From: Methylonatrum sp040877625
Lineage (GTDB): Bacteria; Pseudomonadota; Gammaproteobacteria; Nitrococcales; Aquisalimonadaceae
DNA length: 64,000 bases
Assembly: GCA_040877625.1 (NCBI GenBank)
Contig: JBBDNK010000044.1
Span: forward strand, 120,881-184,880
Direction: 5' to 3'
Shown: positions 56,028 through 64,000 of the stretch, one piece after another
Layout: each line of letters opens with the position of its first letter
Position numbering within the stretch: position 1 is the first letter of the stretch
Made by a program: the position numbers and the translations under genes
The notes under the pieces: generated by a model
Told to the model about the DNA's origin: nothing
Seen by the model: the letters and a program-made list of their open reading frames with translations, nothing else
Databases searched by the model: none

Positions 56028-56477
56028 TCAGCCGAGAATGTCCTGAATGACGTCAAGGGGATAGCGCGTGTCGGCGAGAAAATCGTCGATACCTTTCAGA
56101 ACCAGTGGGCTGCGAAGGCGGCGGGCCGTCCGGTCGAGTTCCTCGCGGCTAAGCCAGAGCGTGCGTTGTATACCGTCGTCCAGCGCCTGCTCGGGGTCGT
56201 GGTCCCTGACCGTGCCGCAGTAGCAGACGCGCAGGTAGGTCGCATTACGCTGAGCAAAATGCCAGCGGTAAATACCGACGATGGCGGTGGGTTGGAAGCG
56301 CCAGGCTGTTTCTTCCCGCGTTTCACGAATGACCGCCTGCACCAGCGACTCGCCCGGCTCCAGATGCCCGGCAGGATTGTTCAGCACCAGCTTTCCACCC
56401 GCCATCTCCTCGACCAGCAGGAAGCGGCCCGCGTTCTCGATTATCGCTGCGACGGTAACATGTGGTTTCCAAGTCAT
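56028..56477 (-). CDS. nudJ: Nudix hydrolase NudJ-like
   Basis: The 149-aa phosphatase has the Nudix box GHLEPGESLVQAVIRETREE, with Ala in place of the usual Gly after the EET. Family members hydrolyse nucleoside and thiamine pyrophosphates. MTWKPHVTVAAIIENAGRFL is the usual start, so ATG 56477 is chosen over ATG 56501. First gene of the nudJ-mnmA-hflD run. Confidence 0.9.
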   Translation of the reverse strand: MTWKPHVTVAAIIENAGRFLLVEEMAGGKLVLNNPAGHLEPGESLVQAVIRETREETAWRFQPTAIVGIYRWHFAQRNATYLRVCYCGTVRDHDPEQALDDGIQRTLWLSREELDRTARRLRSPLVLKGIDDFLADTRYPLDVIQDILG

Positions 56478-56599
56478 GGCACGGTAGCGTACCCGGCGCA
56501 TGAAAAGCTGTCGAGCAATTGCCCGCGCGCTGTATTGTCAGAAAACACCGGGTATCCAACGCCTGCACATTCAGTAGCACCCCCACATGGCAGGGCACC

Positions 56600-57598
56600 T
56601 CATTGCTGCCTTGCTCCTGCCGCAACGAAGACCTGGTTGCCACTGGGTTCGTGGTTGTCGTCCAGCAGGGGGTCCCGGGCGGCGCTGAAGAAATCCGGGT
56701 TCATGAGTTCGATAAAGCGACGGGCAGGCTGGGACAGATACTTGCCCCGGCGCCACATAACCCCATAGGTACGGCGGGGAAACACTTCCGGAAGCGGCTT
56801 TACGGCAAGTTCCTCACGGCCAGTGAGGCAGATGTTGCTCGCGATTCCTATGCCGAATCCTCGCTCCACATAGGCTTTCATGATCTCCCAGCCGCCTACT
56901 TCGAGGCGTACATGGTAGGGAATGTTGTGCTGTTGCAGTACCAGGTGAACAAGGCGCCACGTTGTCAGGTGGCGTGGCGGGAGAATCAGGGCGTCCGAGG
57001 CCAGATCGTCCAGTTCGATGGTTTTTCGCGCGGCCAGCGGATGATCCATCGGCGTAATCAGCGAGGTGGCAAAGGAATAGACTGGCCGGTAGTTGATATC
57101 GTCCGGCAGATCCAGCATGGAACCGATTGCAAAGTCCACTTCATTGTGGCGCAGCGCGCCGAGCATGTCGGCGCCGATCAGGTTGTGCAGCTTGACGGGG
57201 CTGTCGGGATACAGATCCATGAACTGCTTGAGCAGGTCCGGTATCAGGTACAGAGTGCTGGACTCCCCGGCGGCGATGTCCAGGCGTCCGCTCTGCATGT
57301 CCTGGCTATGAGCGGCAAAGCGCGCGGGCAGGCCGTCAATACCTTCCACCAGCGGCAGTGCCAGCTCATACAGGGTCTTGCCGTCGGGCGTCAGGGTGAT
57401 CTTGGGGCCTCGGCGCTCGAACAGTGTGATTTCCATCTCCCGTTCCAGCGCCTGAATCTGTAGAGACACGGAGGGCTGGCTCAGGAACAGCCGGTCCGCC
57501 GCGCGGGAAATGCTGCCCGCCTGCGCCGTGTAACAGAAGGCGCGAAGCTGCTTCATGCGGTTGTTCTTGTAGTAGAGTCGGCCGACGGTCTCGCTCAC
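56600..57598 (-). CDS. LysR-family regulator (CysB-like length)
   Basis: The 332-aa regulator has an N-terminal winged HTH (LRAFCYTAQAGSISRAADRL, then FLSQPSVSLQIQALEREM) and a LysR substrate-binding domain. GTG 57598 is chosen because GAGGAG lies about 8 nt upstream; the longer frame has no site. It is divergent from isocitrate lyase over 753 bp and is a likely regulator of aceA or itself. The effector is unknown. Confidence 0.88.
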   Translation of the reverse strand: MSETVGRLYYKNNRMKQLRAFCYTAQAGSISRAADRLFLSQPSVSLQIQALEREMEITLFERRGPKITLTPDGKTLYELALPLVEGIDGLPARFAAHSQDMQSGRLDIAAGESSTLYLIPDLLKQFMDLYPDSPVKLHNLIGADMLGALRHNEVDFAIGSMLDLPDDINYRPVYSFATSLITPMDHPLAARKTIELDDLASDALILPPRHLTTWRLVHLVLQQHNIPYHVRLEVGGWEIMKAYVERGFGIGIASNICLTGREELAVKPLPEVFPRRTYGVMWRRGKYLSQPARRFIELMNPDFFSAARDPLLDDNHEPSGNQVFVAAGARQQ

Positions 57599-57634
57599 GA
57601 TCAGTCTCCTCGCCCTTGTATAAACAAAGTTAAT

Positions 57635-57663
57635 ATTGAAGATTGACCCAGGCCCGTTGTCAA
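57635..57663 (-). promoter_or_regulatory. Probable promoter of the LysR gene
   Basis: Minus-strand TTGACA (57663-57658) and TTCAAT (57640-57635) have a 17-nt spacer and lie 37 nt before the GTG start. Only four of six -10 bases match. Confidence 0.4.
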
Positions 57664-57780
57664 ATGCTGCGACGCCACAATACAATCAAGGTTCAGAAAG
57701 TCGCATAGCGGTTTGTGAAACCGGCGACAGCTCGTCAGTAAAGAGCTGTCCGGGGCTGTGGAGCAAGGAGGGAGGGACAC

Positions 57781-57893
57781 GTGCCGGCAGGCACCGCCGC
57801 CGGCACGCGAGAAGCAGGGAGATTGTCGTCACAGACCGTCTCCGACCCCGTGAAGCATTAAACTTCATGGGGGCAGGGCAGGGAATTGCCCCC
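57781..57893 (+). promoter_or_regulatory. Tandem and mutually exclusive hairpins upstream of aceA
   Basis: Three hairpins are visible in the 753-bp gap: GTGCCGGC/GCCGGCAC (57781-57806); CCCCGTGAAG/CTTCATGGGG (57846-57872, one G-T pair); and GGGGGCA/TGCCCCC (57869-57893). The last two share GGGG at 57869-57872, so only one can form at a time, as in attenuators. No strong T-run follows. Confidence 0.4.
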
Positions 57894-57965
57894 TTCTGAC
57901 CCACCTTTTGCTCACCCCCTGGAATTGCCGACCTCCGCTGGCGCAGGAATGACCCATTGCGTGCC

Positions 57966-58036
57966 GCCCGGCCACCGATAACTTTCGGGCAAGGCCGACG
58001 CGCAAAGCCGGTGAGGCCGGGGCTGCAACCTTCCCC
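57966..58036 (+). other. Possible structured RNA in the aceA leader
   Basis: CCGATAACTTTCGG can form a small hairpin, then GGCC-rich arms surround ACGCGCAAAGCC and GGGGCTGCAACC, a faint likeness to c-di-GMP-I riboswitch cores (CGCAAAGCC). I cannot fold it into the full consensus, and the rest of the gap to 58351 shows nothing I recognise. Confidence 0.2.
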
Positions 58037-58351
58037 CGGTCAAAACGGTGCTTGACCATCGCCTCCGTCAGGATTGTCGGGGCTGCCGCAGCTGACCTGT
58101 GTCGAATGCCTCAAGAGGGCAGGATCACCGAAGCGGGTCTGCGTAACAGCGTGTTCGTCAGCGTGCGGTGTCCCGGGGCCTTGCTGCCGCGTTCTTGCGC
58201 GGAGCCGGTCTGATGGCCAGCACCAGCGCTGCGCGGCTTGCCGTGCAGCGAGCCCTGCATCCGGTACCGACCGACCGTTGTCATCACGGGCGGGTACCGA
58301 TTAAACGAACTTTCCGGGTGGCAATGACCACTCGAACCGGGAGAAACATCA

Positions 58352-59626
58352 ATGAACAACCAGCAGGCGATCGAGCAGCTGAATCAGGAGTGGGCGGAGA
58401 ATCCGCGCTGGAAGGGCATCGAACGCGGTTATACCGCCGATGAGGTGATCCGGCTTCGCGGTTCCGTACATATCGAGTACACACTGGCCCGTCAGGGCGC
58501 CGAGAAGCTCTGGCGCCTGATGCATGACGAGCCCTTCGTCAATGCCCTGGGTGCGCTGACCGGCAACCAGGCCATGCAGCAGGTGAAGGCCGGCCTCAAG
58601 GCCATTTACCTGTCTGGGTGGCAGGTGGCCGCGGATGCCAATCTGGGTGAAACCATGTACCCGGATCAATCCCTGTACCCGGTCAACTCCGTGCCGTCAG
58701 TGGTGGAGCGTATCAATAACGCCCTGTTGCGGGCGGATCAGATCACGCATGCCGAAGGCGATAACAGCATCGACTGGATGGCCCCCATCGTGGCCGATGC
58801 CGAAGCCGGCTTCGGCGGTGTGCTGAACGCCTACGAGCTGATGAAGGCAATGATCAGGGCAGGTGCCTCGGGCGTGCACTTCGAAGACCAGCTGGCGGCG
58901 GTGAAAAAATGCGGCCACATGGGCGGCAAGGTGCTGGTGCCGACCCAGGAAGCGGTGCAGAAACTGATCGCCGCACGCCTGGCAGCGGACACCATGGGTG
59001 TGCCGACAGTGCTGGTGGCGCGTACCGACTCTCTCGCGGCCGATCTGCTGACCTCCGATGTGGATGACCGGGACAAGCCGTTCCTGACCGGCGAACGCAC
59101 GGCGGAAGGGTTCTACCGGGTAAATGCCGGTGACGATCAGGCCATTGCCCGTGGTCTGGCCTATGCGCCCTATGCGGACCTCATCTGGTGCGAAACCGGC
59201 AAGCCGGATCTGGATTTTGCCAGAAAGTATGCGGAGGCCATTCAGAACGAATTCCCCGGCAAGATGCTGGCATACAATTGCTCGCCGTCCTTCAATTGGG
59301 CGAAGAACCTGGATAATGCGACCATCGCCAGGTATCAGCGCGAGCTGGGTGCCATGGGTTACAAGTACCAGTTCATCACGCTGGCGGGCTTCCATTCCCT
59401 GAACCACTCCATGTTCACCCTGGCAAAGGGCTACAAGGAGCGTCAGATGTCGGCCTATTCCGAGCTTCAGCAGGCGGAGTTCGCGTCCGAGAGGGACGGT
59501 TACACCGCGACGCGCCATCAGCGCGAAGTGGGCGCCGGCTACTTCGATGCTCTGACAACCGTGATCCAGGGTGGCACGTCCTCGGTGACCGCGATGACCG
59601 GTTCCACGGAAGAAGAGCAGTTCTGA
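58352..59626 (+). CDS. aceA: Isocitrate lyase
   Basis: The 424-aa glyoxylate-cycle enzyme splits isocitrate into glyoxylate and succinate. The signature KKCGHMGGKVLVP holds the catalytic cysteine; NLGETMYPDQSLYP and NCSPSFNWAKNL are also conserved. It is preceded by a GGGAG site (CGGGAGAAACATC) and followed by a perfect 12-bp terminator. Malate synthase is not in the window. It supplies glyoxylate and complements the glycolate oxidase genes at 11-15 kb. Confidence 0.97.
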   Translation: MNNQQAIEQLNQEWAENPRWKGIERGYTADEVIRLRGSVHIEYTLARQGAEKLWRLMHDEPFVNALGALTGNQAMQQVKAGLKAIYLSGWQVAADANLGETMYPDQSLYPVNSVPSVVERINNALLRADQITHAEGDNSIDWMAPIVADAEAGFGGVLNAYELMKAMIRAGASGVHFEDQLAAVKKCGHMGGKVLVPTQEAVQKLIAARLAADTMGVPTVLVARTDSLAADLLTSDVDDRDKPFLTGERTAEGFYRVNAGDDQAIARGLAYAPYADLIWCETGKPDLDFARKYAEAIQNEFPGKMLAYNCSPSFNWAKNLDNATIARYQRELGAMGYKYQFITLAGFHSLNHSMFTLAKGYKERQMSAYSELQQAEFASERDGYTATRHQREVGAGYFDALTTVIQGGTSSVTAMTGSTEEEQF

Positions 59627-59653
59627 TCGTCTGACTGCAACAACCGGAAAATG

Positions 59654-59687
59654 AAGGCCCGGGCGGTATCAACCGCCCGGGCCTTTT
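59654..59687 (+). terminator. Intrinsic terminator of aceA
   Basis: GGCCCGGGCGGT and ACCGCCCGGGCC form a perfect 12-bp stem with loop ATCA followed by TTTT. The next 284 bp (59688-59971) show nothing clear besides the clpS leader. Confidence 0.95.
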
Positions 59688-59971
59688 CCGTTTTAGCCCT
59701 GAACATTCAATGTGAGACTTGCATCCCGTTACCTCGGAGCGGAATTTGAGTACATATGTCTGGACGACGAAGCTCTTCAATGTGGGCCGCTCGGCCCCTT
59801 GAATGGCGAGGGAATCGCTCCCACATAGACAGAACTGTCCAGTTTTTGGCCGAGTCCAAAAGGCTTATGACGACAGTCGTAACCGGTTTGGACGCGCTCC
59901 GGGGCGCGACAACTGGCCGTCCGTTCCTTAAACTGAATGTAACAGTGAACGTCTTCCAGGGTTTCTCGTCC

Positions 59972-60292
59972 ATGAGTACAGAACGTCGACTACAGCGTGA
60001 TGACGGGCTTGCCGTAAAGGAGGCCAAGCCTAAACTGAAGCGGCCGCCGTTATACAAGGTGCTACTGCTGAACGATGACTTTACGCCGATGGAGTTCGTG
60101 GTGGAGATCCTGCAGACATTCTTCGTCATGGACAGGACCAAAGCGACGCAGATCATGCTTCAGGTGCATACTCGAGGCAGTGGGGTCTGCGGTGTATTCA
60201 GCCGGGATGTGGCAGAGACCAAGGTCGAGCTGGTAAACGATTATGCGCGACGGCACGAGCATCCGTTGTTGTGCACGATGGAGGAAGCCTGA
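59972..60292 (+). CDS. clpS: ClpAP adaptor protein ClpS
   Basis: The 106-aa adaptor delivers N-end-rule substrates to ClpAP. Core: PPLYKVLLLNDDFTPMEFVV, then MLQVHTRGSGVCGVFSRDVA and ETKV. ATG 59972 is chosen from the family N-terminus; the frame is open 72 codons upstream without conservation. It precedes clpA by 133 nt. The arginyl/leucyl transferase at 63.1 kb adds N-end signals that ClpS reads. Confidence 0.95.
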   Translation: MSTERRLQRDDGLAVKEAKPKLKRPPLYKVLLLNDDFTPMEFVVEILQTFFVMDRTKATQIMLQVHTRGSGVCGVFSRDVAETKVELVNDYARRHEHPLLCTMEEA

Positions 60293-60425
60293 GCAGGCGA
60301 GTATGGCAACGTCGGGAGACCGGCGTCCAGGAATGACGGTGGGAACTTGCGGGTTTCCGGTTTAGTCCGAGGCTGTGCGGGTCCGTGCCTTGTCCGGATC
60401 CGAGACCAACCTGAGGTGGGAACGC

Positions 60426-62702
60426 ATGTTGAGCAAAGAACTGGAGTTTACGCTGAACCTTGCCTTCAAGGAGGCAAGAGAGAAGCGGCACGAGTTTCTC
60501 ACCGTAGAACACTTGTTGTTGGCGTTGACCGACAACCCCACGGCCGTCAATGTCCTGAAGGCCTGCGGGGCGGATCTCGATCGCCTGAAGCGCGACCTGG
60601 AAGCTTTCCTCGATGAGACAACACCGCTGCTGCCACCGGATGACACGCGCGAGACGCAGCCGACGCTGGGTTTCCAGCGGGTGCTGCAGCGGGCCATCCT
60701 GCATGTGCAGTCCGCGGGCATCAAGGAAGTGACCGGTGCGAATGTACTGGTGGCGATTTTCAGCGAGCAGGAATCGCAGTCGGTCTATTTTCTGCACAAG
60801 CAGAGCATCACCCGCCTGGATGTGGTCAATTTCGTCTCCCACGGCATTTCCAAGGTCGCCGGTGAGGACGAGAGCAACAATTCGGTCGGCGGTATCGGTG
60901 AACTGGACGAGGACACCGCCACCGAGGGGGGCAACAACAAATCGCCCCTGGAGCAGTTTGCCACCAACCTCAATGAACGCGCGCGGCGCGGCCGCATTGA
61001 CCCGCTGATCGGCCGTCAGGCCGAAGTGGAGCGGACCATTCAGGTGCTTTGCCGTCGGCGCAAGAACAACCCGCTGTTCGTGGGTGAGGCGGGTGTGGGC
61101 AAGACCGCCATTGCCGAGGGGCTGGCCAAGCTGATCGTCGAAGGCGAGGTACCCGATGTATTGAGCAAGAGCGTGATTTATTCCCTGGATCTCGGCTCGC
61201 TGGTGGCGGGAACCAAATATCGGGGTGATTTCGAGAAGCGCCTCAAGGGCCTGCTCAGGCAGCTGCAGAAGATGCCTGGCGCGGTGCTGTTCATTGATGA
61301 AATTCATACCATTATCGGTGCCGGTTCGGCGTCCGGCGGGGTGATGGATGCCAGCAATCTGATCAAGCCCATGCTCGCCAATGGTGAGCTCAAATGCATC
61401 GGTTCCACCACCTACCAGGAGTACCGGGGCATTTTCGAGAAGGACCGGGCGCTGGCCCGACGCTTCCAGAAGATCGACGTCCCGGAGCCGAGCATTGAAG
61501 ATACCGTGCTGATTCTTCGCGGCCTCAAGAGCCGCTTCGAAGATCATCACGAGGTCAAGTATTCAGCCAAGGCGCTACGCGCGGCGGCGGAACTGGCCGG
61601 CAAGCACATTAACGACAGGCGGCTGCCGGACAAGGCCATTGACGTGATCGACGAGGCCGGCGCCCGCCTCAAGCTGTTGCCGGCATCGAAGCGCAAGAAG
61701 ACCATCACGGTGGCGGATATAGAGACCGTGGTGTCGACGATGGCGAGAATTCCGCCCAAGCGGGTTTCCAGCTCCGACATGAAGGTATTGGAAACGCTGG
61801 AGCGGGATCTGGGTGCAATGATTTATGGCCAGGGTCAGGCCATAGAGACCCTCGCGGCCACCATCAAGATGTCTCGTGCCGGGCTGGCCTCTCCGCAGAA
61901 GCCGACCGGCTGCTTCCTCTTTGCCGGGCCGACGGGTGTTGGCAAGACCGAAGTCACGCGGCAGCTGGCCCTGCATCTTGGTGTCGAGCTGTTGCGCTTC
62001 GACATGTCCGAATACATGGAGCGCCACACGGTGTCGCGTCTGATTGGCGCACCTCCGGGGTACGTGGGTTTCGACCAGGGCGGTCTGCTGACCGACGAGG
62101 TGATCAAGCACCCCTACTCGGTGGTGTTGCTCGATGAGATCGAGAAGGCACATCCGGACGTCTTCAACCTGCTGTTGCAGGTGATGGATCACGGTACGCT
62201 GACCGATAACAACGGCCGCAAGGCGGATTTCCGCAACGTGATCCTGGTGATGACCACCAATGCCGGGGCAGAGGAGATCAGCCGGCCCTCGATCGGTTTC
62301 CGCCCGCAGGACCACACCAAGGACGGTATGGAAACCATCCGCAAGGCGTTCTCGCCCGAGTTCCGTAACCGGCTCGACGCGGTTATCCAGTTCAATGGGC
62401 TGGAACCGGCTACGGTGCGGCAGGTGGTGGACAAGTTCGTTGAAGAGCTTGTGGTGCAACTGGTGGAGAAGAACGTCACCCTGCGCGTCGACGAAGCGGC
62501 CCGGGAATGGCTGGCGGAACACGGCTACGACCCGAAAATGGGCGCCAGGCCGATGGCGCGGCTTATTCAGGAGTCCATTCGCAAGCCGCTGGCCGAGGAA
62601 CTCCTCTTCGGCCGCCTCGCCCACGGTGGGGAGGTTGTCGTTCGAGAGAAGGACGGCAGCCTGGAATTCAACTTCACGACGGCCGAGGAGCCGGTCCACT
62701 GA
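60426..62702 (+). CDS. clpA: ATP-dependent protease ATPase subunit ClpA
   Basis: The 758-aa AAA+ unfoldase has an N-domain (LSKELEFTLNLAFKEARE), Walker A 1 VGEAGVGKTAIAEG, Walker A 2 AGPTGVGKTEVTRQ and an IGF-like ClpP loop region (RPSIGFRPQ). Length is that of E. coli ClpA. ATG 60426 has GAGGTGGGAA upstream. It works with ClpP and ClpS in protein turnover. Confidence 0.97.
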   Translation: MLSKELEFTLNLAFKEAREKRHEFLTVEHLLLALTDNPTAVNVLKACGADLDRLKRDLEAFLDETTPLLPPDDTRETQPTLGFQRVLQRAILHVQSAGIKEVTGANVLVAIFSEQESQSVYFLHKQSITRLDVVNFVSHGISKVAGEDESNNSVGGIGELDEDTATEGGNNKSPLEQFATNLNERARRGRIDPLIGRQAEVERTIQVLCRRRKNNPLFVGEAGVGKTAIAEGLAKLIVEGEVPDVLSKSVIYSLDLGSLVAGTKYRGDFEKRLKGLLRQLQKMPGAVLFIDEIHTIIGAGSASGGVMDASNLIKPMLANGELKCIGSTTYQEYRGIFEKDRALARRFQKIDVPEPSIEDTVLILRGLKSRFEDHHEVKYSAKALRAAAELAGKHINDRRLPDKAIDVIDEAGARLKLLPASKRKKTITVADIETVVSTMARIPPKRVSSSDMKVLETLERDLGAMIYGQGQAIETLAATIKMSRAGLASPQKPTGCFLFAGPTGVGKTEVTRQLALHLGVELLRFDMSEYMERHTVSRLIGAPPGYVGFDQGGLLTDEVIKHPYSVVLLDEIEKAHPDVFNLLLQVMDHGTLTDNNGRKADFRNVILVMTTNAGAEEISRPSIGFRPQDHTKDGMETIRKAFSPEFRNRLDAVIQFNGLEPATVRQVVDKFVEELVVQLVEKNVTLRVDEAAREWLAEHGYDPKMGARPMARLIQESIRKPLAEELLFGRLAHGGEVVVREKDGSLEFNFTTAEEPVH

Positions 62703-62724
62703 AGGGGCTTTCAATCTGACCCAA

Positions 62725-62762
62725 GGATGTCGTGTGGTGCCACTGACGCACGCACGACATCC
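62725..62762. terminator. Hairpin between converging clpA and infA
   Basis: GGATGTCGTG (62725-62734) and CACGACATCC (62753-62762) form a perfect 10-bp stem with an 18-nt loop but no T-run. It may mark the end of both transcripts. Confidence 0.5.
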
Positions 62763-62814
62763 CCCGGCACTTCAGCGTGACAGGGGTTTCGACTCTGCGG
62801 TAGGACGTTTGGGC

Positions 62815-63033
62815 TTAGCGGGCGCGGTAGGTAATACGACCCTTGCTTAGGTCGTAAGGGGTAAGTTCCACGGTCACGATATCGCCGGTGAGGATGCGGA
62901 TGTAGTGCTTGCGCATCTTTCCCGAGATGTGCGCGGTGACGACATGACCGTTTTCCAGTTCAACGCGAAACATCGTATTGGGCAAGGTTTCCAGGACCTT
63001 TCCCTGCATCTTTATATGGTCTTCTCTCGCCAT
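62815..63033 (-). CDS. infA: Translation initiation factor IF-1
   Basis: The 72-aa OB-fold protein binds the 30S A site. AREDHIKMQGKVLETLPNTM is typical and ends YDLSKGRITYRAR. ATG 63033 gives exact E. coli length; a longer frame upstream has no homology. It lies 92 nt after the arginyl/leucyl transferase gene, as in many gammaproteobacteria (clpS-clpA-infA-ate order). Confidence 0.97.
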   Translation of the reverse strand: MAREDHIKMQGKVLETLPNTMFRVELENGHVVTAHISGKMRKHYIRILTGDIVTVELTPYDLSKGRITYRAR

Positions 63034-63125
63034 TCGGCAGTGGTCTCCTGAACAAGTACGGCTTACCGGTCGCAGAATCGGCCGGCCGCGAAGCGCGGTA
63101 GTGTAGCAGAAACCGGATATGCAGT

Positions 63126-63875
63126 TCACAACTCACCGTCATCAGGTGAGTGATACAGCTTCCAGCGTCCACCCTCGTGAACCTCACAGGGGCGAAATGC
63201 GGTTTTGTACAGCATCTTGCGGCACTCGGCAATCCAGTATCCAAGATAAACATAGGGCACTTTCTCCCGGCGGGCCTGTTCGATCTGCCAGAGGATAGCC
63301 CAGGTGCCGAGGCTGCGCGCTGCATAATCGGGGTGGAAGTAGGTGTAGATGGCTGAGAGCCCGTCCGGAAGCCGGTCCGTTACACAGACGCCCAGCAGTT
63401 CCTCGCCGAGGCGTATTTCATGAAAGCTGGTTTTAGCCCAGTCGGCAACCAGAAACTCCATATAGCGATCAGGATCCGGGTCGTCCATGCCGCTGCCCGG
63501 ATGGCGCCGGGACAGGTACTGCAGATAGAGCTGAAAGTGTTCCTCGCGGAATTCCGGTTCGCGCGACAGGACCTCGAGATCCGAGTTGCGTTTCCAGCAA
63601 CGCCGCTGACTGCGGTTGGGTGTGAAATCCTGAACCGGAATACGCAGGGACTTGCAGGCCTGGCAGGTCGGGCAGCCTGGCTGATAGACATATCTGCCGC
63701 TACGGCGCATTCCCTGCTGAACCAGCAGGCCGTAATGCTGATTGTCCAGGGGGTAGCGAGGGTCCACGAAGACCGTCCGAGCGGGCCGGTCCGGCAGATA
63801 GGAACACGCATGCTCGCCGGTGGAGTAGAGCCACAGCAGTTGCTGGTTTATTCCCGTTCGTCTGGCGTCGGTCAT
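63126..63875 (-). CDS. Arginyl/leucyl-tRNA-protein transferase (Bpt/Ate type)
   Basis: The 249-aa enzyme transfers an amino acid from tRNA to N-terminal acidic residues. The N-terminal domain has CSYLPDRPARTVFVDP and the metal/cysteine site GCPTCQACKSLRIPV; the C-terminal GNAT-like part has FHPDYAARSLGTWAILWQIE. It belongs with ClpS and ClpA in the bacterial N-end-rule pathway. Bpt (leucyl) and Ate (arginyl) assignment cannot be settled by eye. A composite repeat lies 24 nt before its start. Confidence 0.93.
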   Translation of the reverse strand: MTDARRTGINQQLLWLYSTGEHACSYLPDRPARTVFVDPRYPLDNQHYGLLVQQGMRRSGRYVYQPGCPTCQACKSLRIPVQDFTPNRSQRRCWKRNSDLEVLSREPEFREEHFQLYLQYLSRRHPGSGMDDPDPDRYMEFLVADWAKTSFHEIRLGEELLGVCVTDRLPDGLSAIYTYFHPDYAARSLGTWAILWQIEQARREKVPYVYLGYWIAECRKMLYKTAFRPCEVHEGGRWKLYHSPDDGEL

Positions 63876-63898
63876 GAGCTTAAGCCAATCCCTGGTGT

Positions 63899-63983
63899 AA
63901 AGGAGACTCTGATCTATTGGTGCAAATACATCGATGTTTCCTTAAGGAGACACTGATGTATTCCCATGGTGCTCTGCGGAGCC
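63899..63983 (+). repeat. Composite dispersed repeat, copy 7
   Basis: Three units are packed together: a half copy AAGGAGACTCTGATCTATT (from 63899), an inverted half ending TTTCCTT, and a full 42-nt copy at 63942-63983 identical to the 18895 copy. The inverted pair forms a long palindrome centred on TTAA. Confidence 0.9.
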
Positions 63984-64000
63984 ATCCGAGCGCGCTGGCA

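Noticed and set aside
60198..61550. 450-aa minus-strand ORF opposite clpA
   Set aside because: Antisense shadow; clpA motifs are complete on the plus strand.

Overview
The window is a GC-rich chromosomal segment of a gammaproteobacterium. It carries dnaX-ybaB-recR, clpS-clpA, infA, an ate/bpt-type transferase, hrcA-grpE-dnaK-dnaJ-dapB, fur/bamE/rnfH/ratA, ppsA/ppsR, glcDEF, acnA, mnmA-hflD and aceA. The tmRNA tag reads ANEDNYALAA. The lineage looks like a Chromatiales/Ectothiorhodospiraceae- or Halomonas-like branch, but genus cannot be fixed from the sequence alone. No phage, transposase, integrase or CRISPR array is visible.

Layout. 1-4.8 kb is the end of what looks like an aerobic benzoate/benzoyl-CoA (box-type) catabolic cluster: a LivM/G/F-type ABC importer, a BoxR/BzdR-type regulator (HTH plus shikimate-kinase fold) and an MBL hydrolase. 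4.9-10 kb holds DUF1820, tRNA-Ser(GGA), 4.5S RNA, dnaX-ybaB-recR, rsgA and orn. 10-18.9 kb is central carbon metabolism: glycolate oxidase glcDEF with a coupled sulfurtransferase, then ppsA divergent from its regulator ppsR. 19-28.4 kb holds a glycerophosphodiesterase, a MoxR/DUF58/transglutaminase operon, an M23 peptidase, an orphan ParA, a diguanylate cyclase and an MFS carrier. 28.5-35.7 kb is an uptake and degradation cluster: TAXI-TRAP binding protein and fused permease, alpha/beta hydrolase, LLM flavin monooxygenase and isochorismatase-like hydrolase, followed by a histone-deacetylase-fold amidohydrolase. 35.7-38.7 kb is an accessory patch: a periplasmic RidA protein beside a Tat-exported class V aminotransferase, with toxin-antitoxin debris on both sides, ending at ssrA. 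38.7-64 kb returns to core genes, including a heat-shock operon with a CIRCE-like operator and sigma-32 promoters.

The most striking unexplained signal is a family of short (about 31-42 bp) palindromic intergenic repeats found at seven loci. Copies share the core CTGATSTATTCYCATGG and GGAGCC/GGCTCC-like ends. Two copies 45 kb apart are identical over 42 bp. Copies sit just after stop codons or in leaders; one supplies a gene's stop codon and one lies in the grpE leader.

Best candidates for new biology: this repeat family, the exported RidA/aminotransferase pair, the Rut-like TRAP-fed pathway, and the 750-bp structured region upstream of isocitrate lyase.
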